Shown piece after piece: positions 32,501 to 44,285 of a DNA stretch of 64,000 nucleotides (the stretch's first letter is position 1; each line of letters starts with the position of its first letter). Position numbers and translations under genes: made by a program. Under the pieces are notes generated by a model, which saw nothing but the letters and a program-made list of their open reading frames with translations, did no database searches and was not told the origin of the DNA. Source of the stretch: Dactylorhiza incarnata (taxonomy: Eukaryota > Streptophyta > Magnoliopsida > Asparagales > Orchidaceae); assembly GCA_033032865.1 (NCBI GenBank), contig JAWHQI010000239.1:1388501-1452500 (forward strand), given 5' to 3'.

Positions 32501-34442
32501 GCAAATGTTTGGAGAAATTAAAATAAATGCTAAATAACTAGGGAAATTTATGATTCTCTGGATTTAGTCATATGATATCATGATAAACTCCCAATAATAA
32601 TCTTGGGTCAATTGGATGAACATTTGGAGTACCTCCTCTTATGCAACCCATATAACTCATTTGGTCTGCGTATAGTAAAACTGTGAAATTTGAGAATCAA
32701 TGAGATCCTTAGGAGAGAATGGAAGGTAAGTGGTTTACCTAGTTTAGTTGAAAAGGTGTGATGGTCAACAAGAAGGAGTTTAGGTGATGAGGGCGTGCTT
32801 GGTGAGTTAAGGGTAAAGTTGTACTCGGGGTTGACGAAGGATCGTCTTTCCCCTAGCGGGTCATAAAATACTTAGGGTAATCCAAGTGTAATAACAAGGA
32901 GGGTGTTCTTATGGGTAGATACCAACAACACTAAATGTCTTGAGAAAGGGAGCTTTGGGGTTTCATCCCATTATGGTTCCTAGTACCGTAACGAGCCCCT
33001 CACAGGGTAATCCTCGGGAAGTCCAAGATTAACCATAAATTGTAGGGATAAGTTGATGTACAAGTTTAACTTAATAATACGCACACACACACCCCGTCGT
33101 TACGAGAGGTTAGTTGGTTTGGTTGTACGAGCAGTAGGCTCGGTGGTTGAAGCAGCGGACTAGTTAGTTCGGTGAGCTTGTGACTCAGTAATGCTTGTTG
33201 GTACGGACGGGTTGGTTCGGCGAGCCGTTGGCTCGGAAGGTTATAGTGACGGGCAGGTTAGCCCGGGGAGTGTATGGCTCGGGATATAGTAGAACATGTT
33301 TGCATATGCATAAAGGTGGTGGGTCTCCGGTATTGGACGGTCGTTCACACCGACGTCAATACGTTGACTCAGCAAGTGTGGAATTTGCACTTAGCCATGA
33401 AAGTCTGGTGGTCCAGCCAGTAAGAGTACGCAGATGCTCCGCGGTTTTGGGTTGAGGCGTACGATAGGTCTAGGTTAGGTAGTGTGAATACCAACCTAGA
33501 GGTGGGCGAGGCCCGACCCACCGCTTCCGTTTGCCACTACGGGAGTATCCTATGAGTCTTGCTAGCTCCAAAAAGGGGGAACTAAAGGTCTGTGCGCATA
33601 GAGTCGTAGTGTGTGAGTTGCACTTGTGTGAACATATCATAACTGCATACCTTGCATTTCATATCATAAACATTGCATTTCAACCCATACACCTATCGTA
33701 TAAGTCGGTTATGGGACTTTATACAATAGGCCTTGCTAAACGACCCCTTGGTCTATAGGTTTGTGCGGGCATTCCTATAAATCAATGGTTACTTTTCTAT
33801 TATACACATGTCTTTACTTAATGCACTTACTTATTCTTTACCTGCTCTTACTATGCTCTTTTACTGCTTCATTTATATATATACACATGTGTAGTGTAGA
33901 CATTCCCTGTACCCCTGTCACCTGCTATTATTTATACCCATTGCTGTCCTCCGCTTCATCCTCCCACACGGTGCCTATGAGCCATTAGGGGTGGGGTGGG
34001 GAACATAAGGCTTAGTCTTTTTGACTAACGGTCGGTGGAGCATATCATTTTAGGGGACCAAGGAGACGCAGCAGCACCAGAGGCCGGTGCAGACGGAGGC
34101 GGGCCAGTCTAGTATAGGAGCACAGGATTCAGGATCAGTGAGTGATTAGAAGTTAGCTTCCGTGAGTGATCTTGTAGTGAGGACATGATGTACAAGGCAT
34201 GTGCCCATTATTATTGTAACATTGTTATTTCAGTTATACCATGTGGACATTTATTATATATAGCATGTGAATGTGGGCTTGAACTTCTATTTGTTCTTTT
34301 ATACTTTTCTTCTTATGTGATCGATATGGCCGGCAGGATCTGCGTTTTGTAGTGGCGACTTTCCCGAGTGAAGCTGTCACCGCAAAGCAGCGGTTCTGGG
34401 CATAAGACCCAGGTTTTTGAAAGAAAAAAATGGGGTCTTACA
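29549..34442 (+). repeat. Element A-I 3' LTR (4.9 kb)
   Basis: Complete A-type LTR of 4,894 bp, TGTAACATCCCCCAAAC to ggggtcttaca. The start is defined by identity with 37910 and 59055, the end by the PBS junction at 35108. It contains the same W-box cluster (29798-30185), hairpin (30870-30897) and microsatellite (31033-31060) as the 5' LTR. A C homopolymer of about 18 bases lies near 30517-30531. No gene is supported. Confidence 0.9.
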
Positions 34443-35108
34443 CCTATAAATCAATGGTTACATTTCCTTACTTACCTTTAAATGCTTGCTCTACCTATTT
34501 ACTTTACCTATTCGTACTTTACTTTACTTACTGCTTCAGTTATGATATATATATTGCGTAGTGGTAGACATTCCCTGTGCCCCTGTCACCTGCTATTGTT
34601 TACATTTGTTGTTGTCCTCCGCTTCATTCCTCCCGCACGGTGCCTAGGAGTCACCAGAGGAGGGGTGGGGGATTGGCTTAGTCTTTTGACTAACGGTCGG
34701 TGGACCTTATCATTTTAGGGGACCGAGGAGATGCTGCAGCGCCAGAGGCCGGTGCAGACAGAGGCGGGCCTGTCTAGTGCAGGAGCACAAGTTTCAGGAT
34801 CAGTGAGTGATTAGTAGTTAGCTTTCGCGAGTGATCTTGTAGTGAGGACATTATGTACAGGGCATGTGCCATTTATTATTGTAACATTGTTATTTCAGTT
34901 ATACCATGTGGACATTTATTATATATAGCATGTGATTTGTGGACTTGAACTTCTATTTGTTCGTTTATACTTTTCTTCTTCTGTGATCGATATGGCCGGC
35001 AGGATCGGCGATTTGTAGTGGCGACCTTCCCGAGTGATGGTGTCACCGCAAAGCGGCGGTTCTGGGCATAAGACCCAGGTTTTCAAAAGAAAAAAATGGG
35101 GTCTTACA
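34443..35108 (+). repeat. Element A-II 5' LTR, last 666 bp only
   Basis: Begins cctataaatcaatggtt, which corresponds to position 33774 inside the preceding LTR, and ends gtcttaca at 35108. It directly abuts the end of the A-I 3' LTR. This fits insertion of A-I into the A-II LTR with later loss of the left flank, or recombination between LTRs. Confidence 0.8.
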
Positions 35109-37909
35109 AAGTGGTATCAGAGAAAACCTCGATCCGAAGAAAAGAAGTCCACAAACCCTGGTCCACCACGCGCGAGTTTAGTTTGAGTACAAACTAAGCA
35201 GCGGAAGCAATGGTGTGCCCATATGGGAAAATCACATGAAAAAGTCCACTTTTTACTGAATCTTTTGACAAGTTTTCTTTTATAGCCTACGACGAACCCT
35301 GCCCCCAGCAGGGCATACCTCCGGTTTCAAAGAATTCCTTAGATAGTCCTTTATTCAATGAGTTAGACTCAACCCAACTAGGACACGTGACTTACCATGA
35401 CAATTTGTACGATGCCCTAGTCTGAAATAAACCATAGATATAATTCTGGTGAAGTTACGAGGATACCCCAAAGTGGTTAGAGGAGGAGCTTAATGCGGAA
35501 ACCTAAGCCATAAACTCGGATGTCCCTACTTCACATACCAAGGATTATCCAAACTGATAGGACTACCTTAAGGAGATTCGCACATAAGCAGAATGACAGA
35601 GGACTCGTAGACTCAACCCTCGTATCAGTGACATAATTATATTGAGAGAACCACCACGACAAACACCGAGGGTCGGATAAGAATTCAAGTTCAGAAGAGA
35701 CCCGTTTGGCATTGGGACACATGTTGACCTTGATAAGGTTGTCGTAAAGGGGACCTTGAAGAGTCTAAAGTATGGAGTATATCAACAAGTCTCAAGATAG
35801 AACCCCAAGTCTAAAGTTGTATGCCCTAAGGATTGTTTGCATACCTAGGACGAATATAACATAGTGATATTGAAGATACTTAGCCCAAAATTGATAGTGG
35901 CTTATCTTTTGTTTATTGGGGCTTACCTTTTGTTTATTGGGCAAATTAGTTACTGACTTGGGTTTCCTTTGGATCTAATTTAGAAGATGTTGCGTCGTAA
36001 AAATAGTGATTTTGAGGTCGATCTTATTCAACGTTACGCAGGCAAATATGAGATTGTGTAACAGTAGGTCTGGAATGATGATCTGAAGTATTACCAGGAC
36101 AATGAAAGGACATCGTAGATCGAGCAACGACTTGACCTTAGTTGAAGCATTAGACATGTAAAGTTGCTAGGTTTAGTCACTTAGGGATGCAGATGCCTTT
36201 CTGGAAGTTGGGAACTTAAATTAGGTCGTGCAAGCTTTAGTTATATTTGAAAGTTCTGGTAGTTTGGGGCTTTCGGAAGTGATTAACTTATGATTCTTTA
36301 TAAATCACGCCCTATCATGGTAGAAGATTTTAACTACAATAATAGCCCTTATACCTTGGGAGCTATGATGACGGATAACCAGTGATCTTAGATGATAACT
36401 TATTGGAATTAGAATATAGTGTTTGAGTTTACTATGATAAGAACGATCTAAGTTTATCTTACTTTGGACCATCTGAAAGTGATCAAGACTAGCATATGTG
36501 GAAGTAATAGGAATTTGGTGAAATAAACGTGGTGATACTTCCTTGATGAAATTGACTTGTGAAAAACCTTAGGGTTTCAAAAGATTTTACCCATATACCT
36601 AATGAATCAAACTCCATATAGAAAATGATTGGGAGCCATCTTACAAACATCGATACTAATAAAGATTGGTTAACATATACTCATAAGGTTCACAAGTGCA
36701 CCACCATAAAATTAGAGGACGATTGGGACGCCTGATGATCTGATCAGTCCCACCAATGGTAAGAGCTGGATAAGTTTTAGAGTGGAGATGATTGACCACT
36801 CAGACGTACTTGAAGGAATAAGAACCTAGACATGCGGAGAAAACATTATAGAAGCGTTGTCTACCCATATTAACAAAAGCTTTAGTCACCGGAAAAGGGT
36901 GTATTCCAGAACACGTATGTCCTCGGAATGAAGAAAGACGTCATAAGTTTTGTGATGCACGGTGAAGGCCAAGTGCAAAAGTCTTTGGAGAACTACCACA
37001 GTCACTGCCCGTGTTAGAGTGGAGTTCGAGGACATAATTATGGATTTCATACACAGGTTACGACATCCCCACTCCAGGCACAAGTTCGTTTAGAACATCG
37101 AGGATAAACTGACCAAGGTAGCTAGGGTCACCTCGGGCTGGAAGGACGCTCCCGTTGGTGTTTGGTGGGATTGGTTGAGCAGTTTGTCCGTTATCGTAGT
37201 GTGACCAAGACGATCATGTGGAATCAGGATGGACGGTGTACATCCAAAAAGTGAAGATCAGTCCAGGCTTATCTGGGCTCTTGGTTGACGTCAGCACAGC
37301 TTTCCACCCTCAGAGGGATGGAGGCAGAAGACTCCACTATCTTGGATCCAGGATGAGGATCCCAAGGCACTGGGCTCAGAACTTATGGAGGACATAGATA
37401 CCCAGGTGCGACTGATTTGAGTTAGAGGCCCAGAGCAGCCAGGCCATGTATTACGATGCTCGACATCGTGCAGTAGAGTTCCAAGTTGGAGACCGGGTGT
37501 TTCGAAAGATACGTCTGATGCATGGAGTCTCACGGGTTTGCAGGCAGAAGAAGCTCAGTCTGAGATAGTTGGGGTTCTATAGGATCCTGGAGTGGATCAG
37601 GCCGTTGGCTTATAGACTGGAGTTGCCACCATAGTTAGCGGGATTGCACGACGTCTTCCATGTCTCCTCCTTTAGGAGAGCTGTACTACGGCCGGAGCAG
37701 CAAATTTCTACTATAGATGGCCTGGTAGCCTCCGATCGATTGATTCACATGAGAGCCACTAGAACTGGTGTGGCAAAGATAGTCGGTTCTCTTCGAGTCG
37801 GAAATAACTTCAATTCTTAGGGGATGTTACGTTCAGTCACTCTCGGTGAAAACCTAGCGAGCCTAGCCTGAATTTTGAGGACGAAATTATTTTTTTGTTT
37901 ATTAGGATT
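35109..37909 (+). other. Element A-II internal region with intact PBS
   Basis: TGGTATCAGAG at 35112-35122, three bases after the LTR end, matches initiator tRNA-Met. The 2.8-kb internal region is collinear with that of A-I and equally lacks gag, protease and reverse transcriptase. The segment before the 3' LTR (gaattttgaggacgaaattatttttttg, cited in part as gaggacgaaatt) is the polypurine-side region. Because both copies share the same short internal structure, the loss probably predates their separation. Confidence 0.75.
37130..37790 (+). pseudogene. pol: Chromovirus integrase remnant (element A-II)
   Basis: Same blocks as 28690-29412 but more decayed: SLGLVEQFVRYRSVTKTI-like text near 37160-37220, ARHRAVEF near 37455-37480, GDRVFRKIRLMHGVSRV near 37490-37540, LAGLHDVFHVSS near 37640-37670. 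The C-terminal LWRNH block is deleted near 37750. Many stops; not expressed as protein. Confidence 0.7.
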
Positions 37910-39422
37910 TGTAACATCCCCCAAACAACTAGACCCCTAGAGTGGTTTTGTCATGACTAGGTCATGGGAAAACCCTAGGAATCTTGAAGAGACCACTTGG
38001 CCTTAGCCAGGAAGAAGGAAACCACAGTGGTCTGCAAATAGCAATTTTCTATTAACAAGCATAGGGTTAGACTTAAGGGCCTCAGCTTGACCTTTTGTCC
38101 TCACCATAACATACATAACCCTTTAGGGGTCCCCTTAGATCACCAAGGACCCATTGGTGTCAACCAAAGAGGCCAAATTGACCAAAGTCAACCATAACCC
38201 CAAATTGGTCAAAGTAGCCTAATTAGGGTCAATTGACCTCCACCATGCCCAATTGACCTTTCCCCTACCCTTATAAGGTCATTAGGGACCCAATGGACCA
38301 AAAAGCCCCATCATGGGGCCACCAATTTGGCCAATTTGACCCAAGTCAACTCTAGCTATGTTTTGGTCAAACCAACACCTTTTGGAAAAATTGGCCTAAT
38401 TGGGGCACCACCATGACTCGGCCAACTTTGGGTGATGTCAAGGGACTCAAGACACCCCACTTGGACCATTCAACCCATCAGTTGACCAAGTCAACACCTC
38501 AAGTCAACACTTGGTCAACCTTGCCCAAAAAGAGGGTAAAAGGGTTACTCAAGCTCAATCCACTTGGGCTAGGCCCAATTGAAGTGACACTCTAGTCTCA
38601 TGAGGCTGAAATTACATGGAATGCCATCCAATTTCTGGAAGGGGTGACTAGGAGAGAGAAATTGGGAGTTTCCTCCAATTTGAAGAGAGAGAAAAGGAGG
38701 ATTAATGGCATTCATGGCCAATGGAGGTCAATTGATCTCCCAATTTATGGGGATTCATCTCCTCTGGCTGTTACAAGAAGTTTGGAGGTTTTTCCTGCTC
38801 ACATGGGGGCTGAATAAGGAGGAATTCAGTTGGCCAAAATTCACCATTAATGGTAATAATGGTGATTGATGATTTGGCTCTTCCCCTCCACCAATTGGAC
38901 CTTATAACACCTTCAGTGGATGAAGAGGAGGAGTTTCCCCACCTTCCCCAAAGAAATCGAGCACCAGAAGCTAGGATCGACATGGCGCCGAAAGCTCCAC
39001 CTCTGGCCATGGCGACTCGCCGGAATTCACGCCACCAAACCCCCACATAGGCCCGATCCGCCTCCTCTCCCTTTGTGCTAGATCTTATGATAATTTGGGG
39101 CTTGATCCGAGCTCAATTGGGCTCGGATCGTGCTTCCGAAAGAGCTCGATTCGAGCTCTCTTTCCCCTCCTCTAAACCACAATTTCGACCACCTCCGGCC
39201 GGCCAACCACACCCTATCACCGGCCACCACCTCAACGGAGGTGTTGGTGGCATTGGCCGGCCGGGAAGAGGCACAGGTGGCCAGGAAATCGCCCCACAAA
39301 GAAGCCCAGGATGGGCTGTCGCGCGCCGTCCATCCATCGGGCATGATGACCATGAGCCGTCGGATCTGCCGTGATCAGTTATTCACAGATTTAAATGATT
39401 ATGTTATAATGTTATTTCATGT

Positions 39423-40253
39423 TGAAAGTGAGGCCGTTGCTGAATAGTCGATCTGAATTCAGAGAAAATAGATAACTGATCCTTCAGAGATTGTTAAGCT
39501 GGAGAAGAAATTCGTCGAGCTGAAGGCTGAGTTTGTCGAACTGAATCTGGAGTTAGTCGAACTGAATTAATTCGTCGAACACAATCGGGAGTTCGACGAA
39601 CTGAATCTGGAGTTCGTCGAACTGAATTAATTCGTCGAACACAATCGGGAGTTCGGCGGACTGAATCTGGAGTTCATCGAACTGAATTAATTTGTCGAAC
39701 ACAATCATGAGTTCGGCGAACTGAATCTGGAGTTCGTCCAACTGAATTAATTCGTCGAATACAATCTGGAGTTTGTCGAACTGAATCTGGAGTTCGTCGA
39801 ACTGAATTAATTCGTCGAACACAATCGGGAGTTCGGCAAACTGAATCTGGAGTTCGTCGAACTGAATTAATTTGTCGAACATAATCAGGAGTTCGGCGAA
39901 CTGAATCTGGAGTTCGTCGAACTGAATTAATTCATCGAACACAATCTAGAGTTCGTCGAACTAAATCTGGAGTTCGTCGAATTGAGAGATAATCTGCTGA
40001 ACTGGCTGGAGAACTGAATTCGTCGAGATGGGAAGTAATTTCATCGAACTGAAGCATGACGTTCGTCGACTGCAGAACGGATTTGGTCGAACGCAGATTG
40101 AAGTTCGTCGAACGCAGAGACTTGGAATTTTCTAAGTCCTATCTACTCAGACACACTTTAAACCTTGACCATTAGACTATACATGGGGGTCAACTTAATC
40201 CTAATCAACAGATGGTGATCCTAGGCCAAATCAATAATAGGGTTGTTCCATCA
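39423..40253 (-). repeat. Solo LTR of the copia1 family
   Basis: Read on the minus strand it starts TGATGGAACAACCC and ends CCTCACTTTCA, matching both ends of the copia1 LTR (1462-3116), yet is only 831 bp. Flanks are catgt (39418-39422) and cattt (40254-40258), a near-perfect 5-bp target duplication. Relative to the copia1 LTR it lacks the segment equivalent to about 2060-3103 and has an expanded repeat array. A solo LTR arises by recombination between the two LTRs of a full element. Confidence 0.85.
39541..39965 (-). repeat. 60-bp tandem array built on TTCGWCGAA
   Basis: Seven consecutive 60-bp units (for example from 39541, 39601, 39661). Each contains three or four copies of TTCGTCGAAC or variants separated by tgaatctggag or tgaattaa. 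Because 60 is a multiple of three, a 129-codon frame stays open through it on the minus strand. Confidence 0.9.
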
Positions 40254-43200
40254 CATTTTGTCACACTTCCTATAGTATTTCATTTTAATTATTAAAAATA
40301 CTAGGACCCCTCAAATGAAAATGTGCCCAACATGAATGTTGTAGCCCTTGGTGTCTAGATTAAGTGAAAATTTGTTTCAGGTCAATAAGGGCACTATAGA
40401 TCACTGTGGAGTCATTTTTCTAGGACTGGTCCCTTGGGTAGGACAGTCATAAATTCTTAAATATCTTTCTATTGGTAAATGGTATGTCCTTGAAATTTAA
40501 AACCTAGGCTATTTACACCTACCCACACATCATACCCAAAGATGGGAATTTTAGGAGAACTTTTTTCTAAGGTTTTCGTAATAATTTCATAAATCAAATA
40601 TTAATTAATTAGTGGGTCAAATGACCTCCAATGCCTTCCAAATTTTGGTGGGTGTTCCTTGGGGTTATTGTATGACCTTGGAAAAAATATCAGACCGATT
40701 GGGATTAATTTGGTTGGGTAATTTGTCAACCCAAGTTAGGTCAAATTGGGTCAAAGTTAGGGCATGGTGGTCAGAACTCATCACCATGAGTTGAAACCTT
40801 GGCCACTAGTTTAGGATCACCTAAAACACCTTCATGAGTATGATGGGGTGGTGTAGATGCCCTAGGACCCTAGTTTTATCCCTTGGGGTGCATATAGAAC
40901 CTTGTGAAGGCCATGTGGTCAAAAGCCCTAGAATGGCGATGGAATTTAGGAGATATGTTCATGGAATCTAGGGAATTTTGAGAGAATTTTAGGAGTGCTT
41001 ATTTCCCCTAAATTAGGCCATAACCCCTTTAGGGAAATTTCTTAAAAGAGATATTTACATGTTCAAATGGCCTTGGATGGGGATGAAACCTTGGTAGTGC
41101 CTTTATAATCATATGATGGACCTCTGGTAATTTTTGTGTAATTAAATAGGTGATTTAACCAGCACTTCATTCACAAGGCACTAATTTTACATTAATCTCA
41201 AGAAATATAATTGAGGCTCCAAAACTCTCTGGAAAACTGTGCAACTTGGTGATAGGACATTTCAGAGCACTAGGAATCTCTATAAATTTTTATATAATTT
41301 TTGGAGGTTGTTATCTGTAGGCTACTTCACAACATGCTCATATTAGGATTTCTTTGGAATATTTAGTTAAGTGGTTAATATGCCTTTATAAATTCTAAAA
41401 TTTGGCTTGAGAACTTTTCTGATCAATATAAATGTCTGGTAATATTCCCATAATGTTTGGACAAATATTGTTGGTGGTTGCTTCTTAAATTTCTAATTTT
41501 GGTTAAATAGTCAATATTATAATTAGAGGACAATTCTTGAGTGTAAAATTGTGACACACTGTACTTACTGTTATTTTGGCATGATAGATTTATCATAATT
41601 TTATGAGTGTCATGTCATAAGAATACCTTACACTTCATGTTCGTATTCATACTTGGCAAATATTGGAGAAATTAATAAATGCTAAAATGTTGAGGAAAAA
41701 TATGATTTTCTGGATTTAGTCTTACAATACCATGGTAGTCCTCCAGTAAAAATCTTCTATCATGTGGGTGAATATTTGGACTACCTCTATTTATAAGCTT
41801 CATATAGTTAGTTTGGTCTGCGCATAGTAAAAATGTGAAATTTGGATATTTAGGGGCCTATCAAGTGGAAGTGGCATGTAGTTGGTGTACATGGTCAGGT
41901 TGAAGAGATTGAAGGTCACCAAAAGGAGTTTATGTGGTGAGGGTGTGCTTGGTCAGTTAAGGGTAAAGTTGTGCTCGGGATTGACGAAAGATCGTCTTTC
42001 CCTTAGCCTGTCATAAAATGCTTAGGGGTAATTCAAGAGACATGACAAGAAGGGTATTCTTATGGGTAGCTACCAATAACATTAAGTACCTTGGAAAGGG
42101 AGCTTTGGGGTGTCATCCCATTATAGATCCTAGTACCGTAGCGAGCCCCTAACAGGGTAATCCTCGGAAGTCCAAGATTAACCATAAATTGTAGGGATAA
42201 GTTGATGTACAAGATTAACTTAATAACGCACACACCCACACCCCGTGGTTACGGTAGGTTAGTTGGTTTGGTTTTACGAGCGGTAGGCTCGTGGTTGAAG
42301 CAGCAGACTAGTTAGTCCGGTGAGCTTGTGACTCAGTAATGCTTATTGGTACGGACGGGTTGGTCTGGCGAGCCGTTGGCTCGGAAGGTTATGATGATGG
42401 GCAGGTTAGCTCGGGGAGTTTATGACTCGGGATATAGTAGAATACGTTTGCATGTGCATGAAGGTGGTGGGTCTTCGGTATTGGACGGTCGTTCACACCG
42501 ACGTCAATACATTGACTCGGCAAGTGTAGAATTTGCACTTAGCCATGAAAGTCTGGTGGTCCAGCCAGTAAGAGTACGCAGATGCTCCACGGTTTTGCAT
42601 TGAGGCGTACGATAGGTCTAGGTTAGGTAGTATGAATACCAATCTAGAGGTGGGCGAGGCCCAACCCACCGCTTCCGTTTGCCACTACGGGAGTATCCTG
42701 GGAGTCTTGCTAGCTCCAAAAAGGGGGAACTAAAGGTTTGTGCGCATAGAGTCAAAGTGTGTGAGTTGCACTTGTATGAATATAGCATAAACTACATAAC
42801 TCTGTATGTCATGGCATAAACATTGCATTTCAACCCCTACCCTATCGTATAAATTGGTTATGGGACTCTTTATACAATTGGCATTGCTAAACGACCCCTT
42901 GGTCTATAGGTTTGGATGGGCATTCCTATAAATAAACGGTTACTTTTCCTTACTTACCTTTATATGCTTGCTCTACCTGTTTACTTTACCTATTCGTAAT
43001 TTACTTTACTTACTGCCTCAATTATGATATATATATATATATTGCGTAGTGGTAGACATTCCATGTGCCCCTGTCACCTGTTATTGTTTACACCCCTTGT
43101 TGTCCTCTGCTTCATTCCTCTTGCACGGTGCCTAGGAGTCACCGGGGGAAGGGTGGGGGATTGGCTTAGTCTTTTGACTAACGGTCGGTGGACCTTATCA

Positions 43201-43600
43201 TTTTATGGGACCGATGAGATGCTGCAGCACCATAGGCCGGTGCAGATGGAGGCGGGCCAGTCTAGTGCAGGAGCACAAGTTTCAGGATCAGTGAGTGATT
43301 AGTAGTTAGCTTCCGCGAGTGATCTTGTAGTGAGGACATTATGTACAGGGCATGTGCGCCCCTTTATTATTGTAACATTGTTATTTCAGTTATACCGTGT
43401 GGACATTTATTATATATAGCATATGATTTGTGAACTTGAACTTCTATTTGTTTGCTTATACTTTTCTTCTTCTGTGATCGATATGGTCGGCAGGATCGGC
43501 GTTTCGTAGTGGCGACCTTCCCGAGTGAAGGTGTCACCGCAAAGCGACGGTTCTGGGCATAAGACCCGGGTTTTCAAAAGAAAAAAAATGGGGTCTTACA

Positions 43601-43990
43601 CTTTCCCCCACTCACCCAACTCCAAGGGGGTGAGTGGGGAGGAGTCTTTCCCCCACTCGCCCAGATCCAAGGGGGTGAGATAGGAGGAGGCTTTCCCCCA
43701 CTCGCCCAGCTCCAAGGGGGTGAGTGGGGTGGAGGCTTTCCCCCACTCGCCTAGCTCCAAGGGGGGAGTGGGGAGGAGGCTTTACCCCACTCGCCCGGCT
43801 CTAAGGGGGTGAGTGTGGAGGAGGCTTTCCCCCACTCGCCCAGCTCTAAGGGGGGAGTGGGGAGGCATCCGAGCCCCACTCGCCCGGTCTCGAAATCGGT
43901 GTGTGTGGGGAGGAGGTTTTCCCCCACTCGCCCAACCCCATAGGAGGGCGAGCGGGAGGCATCCGACCCCCACCCGCCCCGTCCCAAAAA
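43601..43990. repeat. Hairpin tandem array 0, about 50-60 bp unit
   Basis: About seven units with the plan ttcCCCCACTCgcccagctccaaGGGGGTGAGTGGGGaggagg. The first unit has a perfect 12-bp stem CCCCACTCACCC / GGGTGAGTGGGG with a 10-base loop. Begins at the first base after the A-II LTR. Confidence 0.85.
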
Positions 43991-44285
43991 GGGTCGAGCG
44001 GAGGTGATTTGGCGAGACCTCCCCGGGCGGCGGTTGTTCGGTAGTCCGGCAAGCGCAGTGGTCGGTGAGCCGACTCCGCAAGTGTGAACCACTCGTCGAG
44101 CTGGGGAGGGAATCTCCTTTTGTGAGGTTATCCTCTCAGCCCCAGTTCTTGGGGGGTTCAAGGGGCCGGATATGTCTTACTACTCCGGCAAAGATGACCC
44201 AGTCCTGCACCAGCAGTGGTTTGAGGACATGGTCTCGGTTAGGTCCTTGTAGTGCATTGGTTTGTTTCCATACTTAGTTTTTTCT
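43991..44285. other. Unique spacer between arrays 0 and 1
   Basis: GC-rich, not repeated elsewhere in the window. The plus-strand text near 44150-44240 can be read as a short peptide ending HQQWFEDMVS, but I cannot link it to a family. Nothing else supported. Confidence 0.4.

Larger units (their letters stand above)
37910..43600 (+). repeat. Element A-II 3' LTR, interrupted by a solo LTR
   Basis: TGTAACATCCCCC start and gggtcttaca end. Without the 836-bp solo LTR plus duplication it is about 4.86 kb. It is clearly more diverged from the two A-I LTRs than those are from each other and carries extra text at about 38340-38600 that is also GGTCAA-rich. Downstream five bases are ctttc. No gene is supported. 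Confidence 0.87.

Noticed and set aside
39553..39942. 129-codon repetitive frame on the minus strand (FDELIQFDELQIQ-type periods)
   Set aside because: It exists only because a 60-bp tandem array keeps frame. No start context, and the array is part of a solo LTR.
43751..44161. Overlapping frames on both strands across array 0
   Set aside because: Hairpin repeats are open on both strands because of high GC; no conserved protein.
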